A stretch of DNA of 9,044 nucleotides from JANLSE01 sp038214135 (GCA_038214135.1 JBBQSD010000193.1:1-9044), one strand, 5' to 3'. Positions 1-7,070 are shown, counted from the first letter of the stretch. Program-made: numbers and translations. Notes: a model not told the origin generated them from the sequence alone.

Positions 1-1319
1 ATGAACTTATTTCGTTGGTGGCTATTCCAAGCATTAGTACGCTTTCGGAACATGCTGACGATTGCCGCCGTGCGGCTGAATGGCTTGTCGCACAGCTTGT
101 GCAGGTTGGTATGAACGATGCCAAGCTGATCGAAACCCATGGTCACCCATTGGTGTATGGCGAATGGCTTGGTGCGCCGGGCAAGCCAACTGTGCTGATC
201 TATGGGCATTATGATGTCCAGCCTGTTGATCCAATCGAACTATGGAATACGCCACCATTCGAGCCGGTTGTTGATGGTGATAGCCTGCGTGGCCGTGGTG
301 CCGTCGATGATAAAGGCCCGACACTGGCGACGATCAAGGCGCTTGAGGCGCTGCAAGCCGTCGATGGCACTTTGCCAGTCAATATCAAGGTGCTATTGGA
401 GGGCGAAGAAGAGGCGGGTGGTGAGTCGATCGATACCTATGTTCGCGCTCATGCGCAGCAGCTTGCCGCCGATTGTGCGCTGATCCTCGATACCGGCATG
501 AGCGCGATAGGGAAGCCAGAACTGACCTATGGCCTGCGCGGGCTTGTCTATTTCGAGATCATCGCAAACGGCGCGGCCCATGATCTGCACTCTGGCGGCT
601 ATGGTGGCATTGGGCCAAACCCGATCCAGGCGCTGTGCTGGGTGCTGGCGGAACTCAAAGGCCGCGATGGCGTGATCAATCTGCCAGGCCTGTATGAGAT
701 GATGCGACCGGTGAGCGCCGAGGAGCGGGCAACCTTTGAACGCCAGTCGATCAACGAGGAACCAATCGCACTCGCTGCGGCAGGTTTGTCTGTGTTGCCC
801 GGCGAGGCTGGCTATAGTGTTGTTGAGCGGGCAACGGCGCGGCCAACGTTCGAGGTGCATGGCATCCGTGGTGGGTTTGTTGGTGAAGGTGCCAAGACGG
901 TTATTCCGGCAACGGCGACGGCCAAGGTTAGCCTGCGTCTGGTTGCGGATCAGAAGCCTGCGGCGGTGCTTGAATTGGTGAAGCAGCGTGTCGCAGAACT
1001 GGCCGTGCTAGGTGTCACACTTGAGGTCAAGCTGCTTCATGGTGGTGATGGCGTGACGTTCCCACTTGATGCGCCAGCATTGCAACTAGCGGCAGCTGCG
1101 CTGGAGGCGGAATTTGGCCATCCAGCTGAATTTGTTCGGACTGGTGGTTCGATCCCGATTGCGGCACTGTTCCAGGGCATTCTTGGGTTGCCTGGCGTAT
1201 TAATGGGTTTTGGCCTGCCTGATGATAATGTGCATGCGCCGAATGAGAAATTCCATATTCCGCATTACTATGCCGCCATTCGGAGTGTGGCCGATTTCCT
1301 GAAGCGAATGGGCAGTTAG
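1..1319 (+). CDS. M20 family metallo-dipeptidase (5'-truncated by window edge)
   Basis: This is a cytosolic zinc peptidase of the M20 (ArgE/DapE/CPG2-like dipeptidase) family, expected to hydrolyse dipeptides or N-acyl amino acids. The frame is open to the left edge (codons from base 3 read E-L-I-S-L-V-A-I-P-S-I-S), so the true start lies upstream. A TTG at 15 is only the first possible start inside the window. Relative to the family's roughly 450-460 residues, about 15-25 N-terminal residues appear to be missing. Counting from the TTG, all expected metal and catalytic positions are present: H65 and D67 in YGHYDVQP, D98 in GRGAVDDKG, catalytic E131 with ligand E132 in EGEEEAGG, D159 in LILDTG, H192 in DLHSGG, and H407 in HAPNEKF near the C-terminus. 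The stretch between D159 and H407 holds the usual dimerisation (lid) domain. No signal peptide is visible in what remains. Family assignment is firm; the exact substrate cannot be told from sequence. Confidence 0.93.
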   Translation, partial: ELISLVAIPSISTLSEHADDCRRAAEWLVAQLVQVGMNDAKLIETHGHPLVYGEWLGAPGKPTVLIYGHYDVQPVDPIELWNTPPFEPVVDGDSLRGRGAVDDKGPTLATIKALEALQAVDGTLPVNIKVLLEGEEEAGGESIDTYVRAHAQQLAADCALILDTGMSAIGKPELTYGLRGLVYFEIIANGAAHDLHSGGYGGIGPNPIQALCWVLAELKGRDGVINLPGLYEMMRPVSAEERATFERQSINEEPIALAAAGLSVLPGEAGYSVVERATARPTFEVHGIRGGFVGEGAKTVIPATATAKVSLRLVADQKPAAVLELVKQRVAELAVLGVTLEVKLLHGGDGVTFPLDAPALQLAAAALEAEFGHPAEFVRTGGSIPIAALFQGILGLPGVLMGFGLPDDNVHAPNEKFHIPHYYAAIRSVADFLKRMGS

Positions 1320-1326
1320 GAAATGG

Positions 1327-1402
1327 GTAGGAGCGGTTCGCGAACCGCCCGCTGTGCCTGATCAATGTTTGTCACGATAGGTGGTTCGCGAACCGCCCCT
1401 AC
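1327..1402. repeat. Paired palindromic repeat (GGTTCGCGAACC cores)
   Basis: Two arms, 1327-1350 and 1379-1402, are inverted copies of each other (21 of 24 positions match by eye) around a 28-base spacer. Each arm also contains its own palindrome: GCGGTTCGCGAACCGC at 1333-1348 is perfect over 16 bases, and GGTTCGCGAACC at 1383-1394 is perfect over 12. The unit could fold as one long hairpin or as two small ones. It has outer ends GTAGG...CCTAC and no coding capacity. It fills most of the gap between the peptidase and oxidoreductase genes. It resembles a small dispersed intergenic repeat rather than an intrinsic terminator, since no T-run follows. Confidence 0.85.
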
Positions 1403-1439
1403 AGCTATTTGTTCGCTTGCTGTGAGAATAGTGAATTCT

Positions 1440-2813
1440 ATGGTTCAGGTGCACAACGCCGATATTGTGATCTGTGGTGCTGGTATTGCCGGTGTTGCAA
1501 CCGCCTATATATTGGCCGAACGCGGACTCAGCAATATTGTGTTGGTCGATGAGCGCCCGCCGCTTTCATTAACCAGCGACAAATCGACTGAGTGTTATCG
1601 CGATTTCTGGCCTGGCCCAGGCAATGCGATGGTGCGCCTGATTGGCCGCAGTATCGATATGCTTGAAGAACTAGCCCAGATCAGCGGCAATATCTTCCGC
1701 ATGAACCGGCGTGGCTATCTGTATGTGACCCGCACCCAATCTGGGGCCGCTGCGTTATTGCGAGCCGCCGAGGAAGCAACGATCCTGGGTGCGGGGCCGC
1801 TGCGCATGCATCCAGGAACTGAGGGCTATCAACCAGCGACTGCACACAACTGGGTGGAGGCCCCGCGTGGTGCGGATTTCATTCGCGATCCAGCGCTCAT
1901 CCGACAATACTTTCCGTATCTGGCGGAGGATGTGGTTGCGGTGCTGCACGCCCGGCGTTGCGGCTGGTTCAGCGCGCAACAACTCGGGATGTACCTGCTT
2001 GAGCAAGCTCGTGCTAATGGAGTGCAGCTGATCAATGCCCAACTTGAGGGCGTTGATCTGGCTGATGGGCAGGTTGCGGGTGTACAGTTGCGTGGCGCAG
2101 ATGGGCTGCATCATATTGCGACAACCAAGTTTGTGAATTGTGCCGGGCCATTGCTTGGTGTGGTTGGGCGCATGCTGGGTGTTGAGCTGCCGGTCTTTTC
2201 GGAACGGCATCTGAAGCTGGCCTTTGCAGATCGCCTGGGTGCCATTCCACGCAATGTGCCAATGCTGATCAATACTGATCGCGTAAGGATTGCGTGGACG
2301 GAGGAAGAGCGCGAATTGCTTACTGAAGAGCCGGAAAGCGTACATCTGCTTGGCGAATTGCCAGCCGGGGCGCATCTGCGGCCAGAGGGCGATGGTGGCA
2401 GCCCGTGGGTGCTGGCACTATGGGCCTATGCTGCTGCGCCAGTTGCGGAGATGTTTCCGGTGCAGATTGAGCCACAGTTTGCCGAGATTGCGATGCATGG
2501 AGTGGCGGAGATCGTGCCGGGATTGCGCCCATACCTCGAACGGCCACCGCGACCAACGCTTGATGGTGGATATTATACCAAAACCCGCGAGAATCGCCCG
2601 TTGATCGGCCCATTACCGGTGGCGGGCGCATATGTGTTGGGTGCCCTTTCGGGCTACGGGGTGATGGCCGCCTGTGGTGCAGCCGATCTGTTGGCCGATC
2701 ATATACTTGGTGAGCCGTTGCCGGAATATGCACCAGCGTTTTTGTTGAGCCGTTATGACGATCCGGCGTATCGAACACTATTGGAATCATGGGGTCAGAC
2801 CGGGCAGTTATAG
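1440..2813 (+). CDS. FAD-dependent oxidoreductase, DAO family
   Basis: The product is a 457-residue flavoprotein of the D-amino-acid oxidase / sarcosine-dimethylglycine dehydrogenase-like (DAO) fold, expected to oxidise the C-N bond of an amino acid or N-methyl amine in the cytosol. The N-terminal Rossmann dinucleotide motif GAGIAG is at residues 13-18, with the acidic ribose-binding D37-E38 at the end of beta-2. The segment SDKSTECYRDFWPGPG (46-61) lies where the family contacts FAD. NCAGP (233-237) and the C-terminal RPLIGP (386-391) plus GALSGYGVM (401-409) are the typical second FAD-binding elements. The reading frame is open upstream to an ATG at 1365, but those 25 codons come from the palindromic repeat, and the Rossmann fold begins just after the ATG at 1440, so I start there. 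The Shine-Dalgarno for 1440 is weak. The fhs gene follows after 46 bases, suggesting co-transcription. Substrate is unassigned; glycine, sarcosine, dimethylglycine and proline-type oxidases are all possible. Confidence 0.88.
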   Translation: MVQVHNADIVICGAGIAGVATAYILAERGLSNIVLVDERPPLSLTSDKSTECYRDFWPGPGNAMVRLIGRSIDMLEELAQISGNIFRMNRRGYLYVTRTQSGAAALLRAAEEATILGAGPLRMHPGTEGYQPATAHNWVEAPRGADFIRDPALIRQYFPYLAEDVVAVLHARRCGWFSAQQLGMYLLEQARANGVQLINAQLEGVDLADGQVAGVQLRGADGLHHIATTKFVNCAGPLLGVVGRMLGVELPVFSERHLKLAFADRLGAIPRNVPMLINTDRVRIAWTEEERELLTEEPESVHLLGELPAGAHLRPEGDGGSPWVLALWAYAAAPVAEMFPVQIEPQFAEIAMHGVAEIVPGLRPYLERPPRPTLDGGYYTKTRENRPLIGPLPVAGAYVLGALSGYGVMAACGAADLLADHILGEPLPEYAPAFLLSRYDDPAYRTLLESWGQTGQL

Positions 2814-2848
2814 TACACTCCTGAGCCGCGATCTATACATTGTAGTAT

Positions 2849-2852
2849 GGAG
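2849..2852 (+). promoter_or_regulatory. Shine-Dalgarno that sets the fhs start
   Basis: GGAG lies 7 bases before the ATG at 2860. It supports that ATG over the in-frame ATG at 2755, which would overlap the preceding oxidoreductase gene by about 60 bases and add 35 residues not expected in this family. Confidence 0.7.
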
Positions 2853-2859
2853 CAAACAC

Positions 2860-4575
2860 ATGCCAACCAGCCTGGAAATCGCTGCTGCTGCGAAACTCGA
2901 TCCAATCAACGCCGTTGCCGAACGGCTTGGCATCCCGGAAGCCTATGTCGAGCCGCATGGCCGCTCGAAAGCCAAGATCGATCTCTCGATCCTTGATGAT
3001 CACTATGATCGCCCACTCGGCAAACTCATCCTGGTAACGGCCATCACGCCGACTCCGCTTGGTGAAGGCAAGACGACCACCACCATTGGCCTTGGGATGG
3101 CGCTCAATCAGATCGGCAAACGGGCTGCGATTGCTATTCGCCAGAGTTCACTTGGGCCGGTGTTTGGCATCAAGGGCGGCGGCGCTGGCGGTGGCTATTC
3201 GCAGGTTGTGCCACTTGAAGAAAGTATTCTACACCTAACTGGCGATATTCACGCGATCGGCCAGGCCCATAACCAACTGGCTGCGCTGGTCGATAATGCC
3301 TGGTATCACGGCAATAAACTGAACATCGACCCTGAGCGTATTCAGATCCGGCGCGTGATGGATGTGAATGACCGCTTTCTGCGCGATGTGACAATCGGCC
3401 AGGGCGGGAAGATGAACGGAATCCCACGCCGAACTGGCTTCGATATTACGGTCGCCAGTGAACTCATGGCCATCCTGGCACTCGTTGATGGCCGAACGGC
3501 GCGTGCGGCGCTGCGCGATCTGCGTAACCGCATCGGACGCATGGTGGTTGCCTTCGACACACAGGGCCGCCCAGTAACCGCCGAGCAGGTTGGCGGGGCG
3601 GGTGCCGCAACAGTTCTGTTGCGCGAGGCGCTCAAACCAACGCTGATGCAGACAATCGAGAAGACTCCGGCGATATTGCATGCAGGCCCATTTGCGAATA
3701 TCGCTCATGGCAATTCATCGATCCTGGCTGATCAGATCGGGTTGCGCTTTGCTGATTATGTTGTGACCGAAGCTGGTTTTGGGATGGATATTGGTGGCGA
3801 GAAGTTTTTTGATATTAAGTGCCGGACTTCGGGCCTGTGGCCAGCAGTGGCCGTTGTTGTTGCGACGGTGCGGGCGCTAAAGAGCCACACAGGCAAGTAT
3901 CAGATTACGCCAGGCAAGCCATTGCCGCCCGAACTGCTGCGCGAGAACCCGGATGATGTGATGATCGGTGGGGCCAATTTACGCAAGCAGATCGCCAATG
4001 CGCGCCGGTTTGGGGTGCCAGTGGTAGTTGCGATCAATAGTTACCCGGACGACAAAGAATCCGAGATCGCAGCCATTCGGCAGATTGCATCCGAGGCAGG
4101 CGCAATCGGCACTGCTGTGAGCCATGTCTTTAGCCAGGGTGGCCGTGGCGGCGAAGAACTGGCGCGTATGGTTGTTGCAGCCGCCGAGGCATCCAATGCC
4201 CAACCGCAATTTCTGTACGCGCTTGAGTTGCCGATCAAGGCCAAGATCCGGACGCTGGCGACGGAAATCTATGGCGCTGCTGATGTCAGCTATAGTGCTG
4301 CTGCCGATGAACAGATCGCATCATTCGAGGCCAACGGATTCGGCAATCTACCGATCTGCATGGCCAAAACGCACCTGAGCCTCAGCCACGACCCGGATCT
4401 GAAGGGCGCACCACAGGGCTTTGTCTTCCCGATTCGTGAGGTTCGGGCAAGCGTTGGCGCGGGGTTCATCTTCCCGCTGGCTGGCAGCATGCCGACCATG
4501 CCGGGCTTGGGAGCGCATCCAGCCGCCCATTCGATTGATATCGATGATGATGGCCGCACGATTGGATTGTTCTGA
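2860..4575 (+). CDS. fhs: Formate-tetrahydrofolate ligase (10-formyl-THF synthetase)
   Basis: The product catalyses ATP + formate + tetrahydrofolate -> 10-formyl-THF + ADP + Pi in the cytosol, supplying one-carbon units for purine and formyl-methionine synthesis or, in reverse, releasing formate. The 571-residue length matches the monofunctional bacterial enzyme (about 555-580). The ATP-binding P-loop TPTPLGEGKTTTT spans residues 63-75 (K71). It is followed by SLGPVFGIKGGGAGGGYSQ (97-115), TGDIHAI (128-134), the NDRFLR block near 170, HAGPFANIAHGNSS, TEAGFGMDIGGEKFF (303-317), VVAINSYPDD and the MPGL / IDID C-terminal segments, all in family order. No motif is missing and no frameshift is seen. 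The C-terminal segment from FGNLPICMAKTHLSLSH (494 onward) through REVRASVGAGF and MPTMPGL reads closer to the synthetase domain of eukaryotic C1-THF synthase than to the clostridial enzymes I remember. It lies 46 bases after the flavoprotein gene. No folD, gcv or Wood-Ljungdahl genes are in the window. Confidence 0.97.
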   Translation: MPTSLEIAAAAKLDPINAVAERLGIPEAYVEPHGRSKAKIDLSILDDHYDRPLGKLILVTAITPTPLGEGKTTTTIGLGMALNQIGKRAAIAIRQSSLGPVFGIKGGGAGGGYSQVVPLEESILHLTGDIHAIGQAHNQLAALVDNAWYHGNKLNIDPERIQIRRVMDVNDRFLRDVTIGQGGKMNGIPRRTGFDITVASELMAILALVDGRTARAALRDLRNRIGRMVVAFDTQGRPVTAEQVGGAGAATVLLREALKPTLMQTIEKTPAILHAGPFANIAHGNSSILADQIGLRFADYVVTEAGFGMDIGGEKFFDIKCRTSGLWPAVAVVVATVRALKSHTGKYQITPGKPLPPELLRENPDDVMIGGANLRKQIANARRFGVPVVVAINSYPDDKESEIAAIRQIASEAGAIGTAVSHVFSQGGRGGEELARMVVAAAEASNAQPQFLYALELPIKAKIRTLATEIYGAADVSYSAAADEQIASFEANGFGNLPICMAKTHLSLSHDPDLKGAPQGFVFPIREVRASVGAGFIFPLAGSMPTMPGLGAHPAAHSIDIDDDGRTIGLF

Positions 4576-4580
4576 GGACG

Positions 4581-4691
4581 AGAAGTCAGGAGTCAGAAGC
4601 CAGCCTATACTTGACGTAGCTCGGCGTTGTGCGATAAGCGACTATGGTTCATTTGAGTCATTCTGACTTCTGACTCCTGACTTCTGAATAC
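4581..4691. repeat. Heptameric repeat with perfect 19-base inverted arms
   Basis: Arm 4581-4599 (AGAAGTCAGGAGTCAGAAG) and arm 4667-4685 are exact reverse complements. Allowing one mismatch, the pairing extends inward to 4603 and 4663. Each arm is built from 7-base units: GAAGTCA-GGAGTCA-GAAGCCA on the left (4582-4602), and TGACTTC-TGACTCC-TGACTTC-TGAATAC on the right (4664-4691). This is like the heptanucleotide short tandem repeats known between genes of cyanobacteria and some other filamentous bacteria. The arm begins 5 bases after the fhs stop and the structure ends about 20 bases before the next start. A hairpin with a loop of about 60 bases could form in RNA, but no T-run follows. Confidence 0.85.
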
Positions 4692-4699
4692 TATGCTCT

Positions 4700-4703
4700 G
4701 AGG
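4700..4703 (+). promoter_or_regulatory. Shine-Dalgarno of the aldo/keto reductase gene
   Basis: GAGG lies 8 bases before the ATG at 4712, directly after the heptameric repeat. It supports the ATG whose product begins MEYRYFGRTG, the normal aldo/keto reductase N-terminus. Confidence 0.6.
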
Positions 4704-4711
4704 TTGAAACA

Positions 4712-5713
4712 ATGGAGTATCGTTATTTTGGCCGGACAGGCGTGCGGGTGGCTCCGCTGTGTATCGGCACAATGAACTTTGGCTTCCCGACCGATGTAGA
4801 AGAGGCTGGCAAAATTGTTGATCGGGCACTCGATGCGGGCATCAATATGTTTGATACGGCCAATTCGTACAATAGCGGCGAGAGTGAGCGGATCATTGGT
4901 CGGTTGCTGGCGGCCAATCGGCGGCGCGATCAGGTGTTTCTGGCGACCAAAGGCCATTTTCCGGTTGGCCCTGGGCCAAATGATCGCGGGAATTCGCGCC
5001 TACACCTATTGCGGGCCTGTGAGGAGAGCCTGAAACGCTTGCAGACCGATCATATTGATCTATATCAGATCCATCGCCCCGACCCACACACACCTGTTGA
5101 GGAGACATTATTGGCGCTGACTGATCTTGTACGGCAGGGCAAAGTCCGTTATATCGGTTGCTCAACCCACCCGGCATGGCGGGTGATGGAGGCGCTGCTT
5201 GTGAGCGAGTTGAAGGGATTGGTGCGCTATGTTTCCGAGCAGCCGCCCTATAATCTGCTTGATCGGCGGATCGAGAATGAACTGGTACCACTGGCACAGG
5301 CGTATAACCTGGCGATTATTCCATGGGCACCAATGGCGCAGGGTGTATTGGCTGGCCGCTATACGGATGTGGCTGCCCCACCTGCCGATTCACGATTTGT
5401 GCAGCGTGGCGGGATCTATGCCGAACGTGTGACCGCACGTGGTATTGAGGTTGGCAAACAGTTTGCATCGCTGGCAGTTGAATCTGGCCTCACAGCAGCG
5501 CAACTGGCGTTACTATGGGTCAAGGAACAACCTGGTATTACCGCACCGATCTTTGGTGTGCGAACCCTGGAACAGCTTGAGCAGGTGTTGCCGATCACCG
5601 AGATGAAACTCAGTAACGAGCTGCGGGTAGCCTGCGATGAACTCGTTCCCCCAGGAACAGCAGTGGTCGATTTTCATAATACATCTGGTTGGATGAAGAC
5701 GCAGATCGTGTGA
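4712..5713 (+). CDS. Aldo/keto reductase
   Basis: The product is a 333-residue, NADPH-preferring (by family) cytosolic (alpha/beta)8-barrel reductase that interconverts carbonyl compounds and alcohols. The full catalytic tetrad is visible: D48 and Y53 in FDTANSYNSGESE, K80 in LATKG, and H121 in LYQIHRPD. The N-terminus RYFGRTGVRVAPLCIGTMNFG is the usual first strand and loop. QPPYNLLDRRIE and IIPWAPMAQGVLAGRY are the typical strand 6-7 elements, and GVRTLEQLEQ near the C-terminus is the cofactor 2'-phosphate-binding helix region. This combination resembles the YghZ/Tas/voltage-channel-beta-like branch with long substrate loops, but the physiological substrate is unknown. The gene is separated from fhs by 136 bases containing a repeat hairpin, so it may be its own transcription unit. 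It converges on the aminotransferase gene downstream. Confidence 0.95.
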   Translation: MEYRYFGRTGVRVAPLCIGTMNFGFPTDVEEAGKIVDRALDAGINMFDTANSYNSGESERIIGRLLAANRRRDQVFLATKGHFPVGPGPNDRGNSRLHLLRACEESLKRLQTDHIDLYQIHRPDPHTPVEETLLALTDLVRQGKVRYIGCSTHPAWRVMEALLVSELKGLVRYVSEQPPYNLLDRRIENELVPLAQAYNLAIIPWAPMAQGVLAGRYTDVAAPPADSRFVQRGGIYAERVTARGIEVGKQFASLAVESGLTAAQLALLWVKEQPGITAPIFGVRTLEQLEQVLPITEMKLSNELRVACDELVPPGTAVVDFHNTSGWMKTQIV

Positions 5714-5836
5714 CAGCCCTGACTGGGTGACGTTGTGATGGGGTGACAGACCTGACAAGGTGACAGTGCTGGATTGGCGTGGTACAGCTTCGATCCAGCA
5801 AATGTCACCAAGTCACCCTCTCACCTTGTCAAGTCT
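5711..5836. repeat. Octameric TGAC-type repeat forming an imperfect hairpin between convergent genes
   Basis: From 5711 to 5766, TGA(C/T) recurs every 8-9 bases (5711, 5720, 5728, 5736, 5744, 5753, 5761). From 5803 to 5836 the complementary strand shows the same 8-base period (TGACAAGG, TGAGAGGG, TGACTTGG, TGACA). The two halves pair in several registers: 5748-5763 with 5821-5836 (15 of 16), or 5759-5765 with 5803-5809 together with TGCTGGAT 5767-5774 and ATCCAGCA 5793-5800 (all perfect). It overlaps the aldo/keto reductase stop and ends at the aminotransferase stop. It may act as a two-way transcription barrier, though no T-tract is present. Confidence 0.75.
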
Positions 5837-5837
5837 A

Positions 5838-7040
5838 TTAGCGCACTGCCCGAATTGCCTGGCCAAGCCGCGTGATACCTGCAACGATCCGTTCTTCGGA
5901 TTGGTAGCTGAATGCCAAGCGCATGGCATCATCGCCCTGGCCATTGGCATAGAAGCCAGTTCCAGGAACGAAGGCAACGCCCAATTCTTCGGCCTTCTTT
6001 GCGATCACGCGAGCGCTCAGGCCATCTGGTAGTTTGGCCCAGATAAAGAAGCCGCCATCTGGTTTTGGCGCAATAATATCATCTGGGAATTCGCTGGCAA
6101 TCGTTTGTAGCATCAGATCACGCTTCTGGCGATAGCCATCGTTGAGCACTTTGATATGGGCATCCAGGCGGCCATCGGCACAAAAACGCTCGATCATGCG
6201 CGTCTGAAATGGGCCGCTTGATCCTTCCATTTTGAATTGACTCAGTCGCTCGATGATCGCTTTCGGGCCCGCTGCCCAACCCATGCGCATACCAGGAGCG
6301 ACGATCTTCGAGAACGTTCCAACGTGTAATACCCAGCCATCGGTATCAAGTGCCGCCAGGCGTGGCTTGGCTTGGCCCTCGAAGCGCAGATCGCCATAGG
6401 CATCGTCCTCAACGATGAGCACTCCATATTGTGCTGCCATCGCAACTAATCGCTTCCGCCGTTCCAGGGTCATGTCTGTGCCACTGGGATTCTGGAAGGT
6501 CGGGATGGTATAGATAAATTTTGGGCGAATGTTCTGGGTCGCAAGATCGCGCAGTGTCTGTTCGAGTACATCCAGATCCATTCCATCCTGATCAACCGGA
6601 ATAGTAATAAGTTTGGCCCCACCGATCAGAAAGTTCTTGACCGCACCCATGAAGGTTGGCCCTTCGACGATCACTACATCGCCTGGGTCGACCAAGATCT
6701 GTGGCAGAAGCGCCAGCACCTGGCTCGATCCATAGGTGAGCAGCACATTATCGAATTGGGTCTGGGTGCCCTGGCTGCGGAGCCGGGCAGCAACGAGTTC
6801 GACCAGCCCAGCATAGGATTGGCCATAATTCAGGGCTCCATCGGTATCTTCAGAGAGCACTTCGGCAGCAGCAGTGGTGAGCGCCTCAACAGGAAACATC
6901 TCCGGGCCGGCGAACCCATAGGAAAGGCTAATCACTCCTGTTGGGCCATCTGGCCAGATCTGAGCTGGCCCTATGTTCTTGGCACGCGCCGCAAAGAGAT
7001 CTGCGAGTGCGGGGTGCTGTATGGATGCTTCGCTTGACAT
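5838..7040 (-). CDS. PLP-dependent class I/II aminotransferase (KAT II/LysN/MocR-type fold)
   Basis: The product is a 400-residue fold-type I aminotransferase that would move an amino group between an amino acid and a 2-oxo acid. Visible PLP residues are Y103-G-S-S (phosphate-binding loop region), N184 in PTFQNPSGT, D212 and Y215 in EDDAYGDLRF, the Schiff-base lysine K245 in GTFSKIVAPGMRMGW with R252 after it, and the substrate carboxylate-binding R374 in MRLAFSY. The PTFQNPSG and EDDAYG motifs place it in the subgroup with 2-aminoadipate (LysN), kynurenine/KAT II-like and MocR catalytic domains. It starts straight at the catalytic domain and has no GntR-type HTH, so it is an enzyme rather than a MocR regulator. 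The ATG at 7038-7040 has a strong AAGGAG five bases upstream. It is convergent with the aldo/keto reductase and divergent from the exported protein. Substrates could be branched-chain or aromatic amino acids, or 2-aminoadipate; sequence alone does not decide. Confidence 0.95.
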   Translation of the reverse strand: MSSEASIQHPALADLFAARAKNIGPAQIWPDGPTGVISLSYGFAGPEMFPVEALTTAAAEVLSEDTDGALNYGQSYAGLVELVAARLRSQGTQTQFDNVLLTYGSSQVLALLPQILVDPGDVVIVEGPTFMGAVKNFLIGGAKLITIPVDQDGMDLDVLEQTLRDLATQNIRPKFIYTIPTFQNPSGTDMTLERRKRLVAMAAQYGVLIVEDDAYGDLRFEGQAKPRLAALDTDGWVLHVGTFSKIVAPGMRMGWAAGPKAIIERLSQFKMEGSSGPFQTRMIERFCADGRLDAHIKVLNDGYRQKRDLMLQTIASEFPDDIIAPKPDGGFFIWAKLPDGLSARVIAKKAEELGVAFVPGTGFYANGQGDDAMRLAFSYQSEERIVAGITRLGQAIRAVR

Positions 7041-7045
7041 AAATG

Positions 7046-7051
7046 CTCCTT
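7046..7051 (-). promoter_or_regulatory. Strong Shine-Dalgarno (AAGGAG) of the aminotransferase gene
   Basis: The complement of CTCCTT gives AAGGAG, five bases before the ATG at 7040, fixing that start. Confidence 0.75.
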
Positions 7052-7070
7052 GGATGATATGGGCAGGCGG

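Noticed and set aside
1327..1402. Intrinsic (Rho-independent) terminator
   Set aside because: The stem is strong but no T-rich tract follows on either strand; the same holds for the hairpins at 4581-4691 and 5711-5836.
1755..2375. 206-codon open frame on the minus strand inside the oxidoreductase gene
   Set aside because: It is a shadow of a well-supported plus-strand gene, has low-complexity composition and no recognisable motif or ribosome site.
2755..2859. Upstream in-frame start for fhs adding 35 residues
   Set aside because: It would overlap the end of the oxidoreductase gene, lacks a ribosome site, and the family N-terminus fits the ATG at 2860 with GGAG upstream.
3235..3708. 157-codon minus-strand open frame inside fhs
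   Set aside because: It lies wholly opposite conserved fhs motifs and its product matches no known family pattern.
4581..4691. CRISPR array
   Set aside because: The units are 7 bases, contiguous and inverted, with no spacers of regular length and no cas genes nearby.
5760..6032. 90-codon plus-strand open frame starting in the convergent repeat
   Set aside because: It begins in the repeat and runs antisense to the aminotransferase C-terminus, with no ribosome site or motif.
5838..7040. MocR-type transcription regulator
   Set aside because: The catalytic domain resembles MocR, but the protein starts directly at the aminotransferase domain with no GntR-type DNA-binding segment and 400 residues in total.
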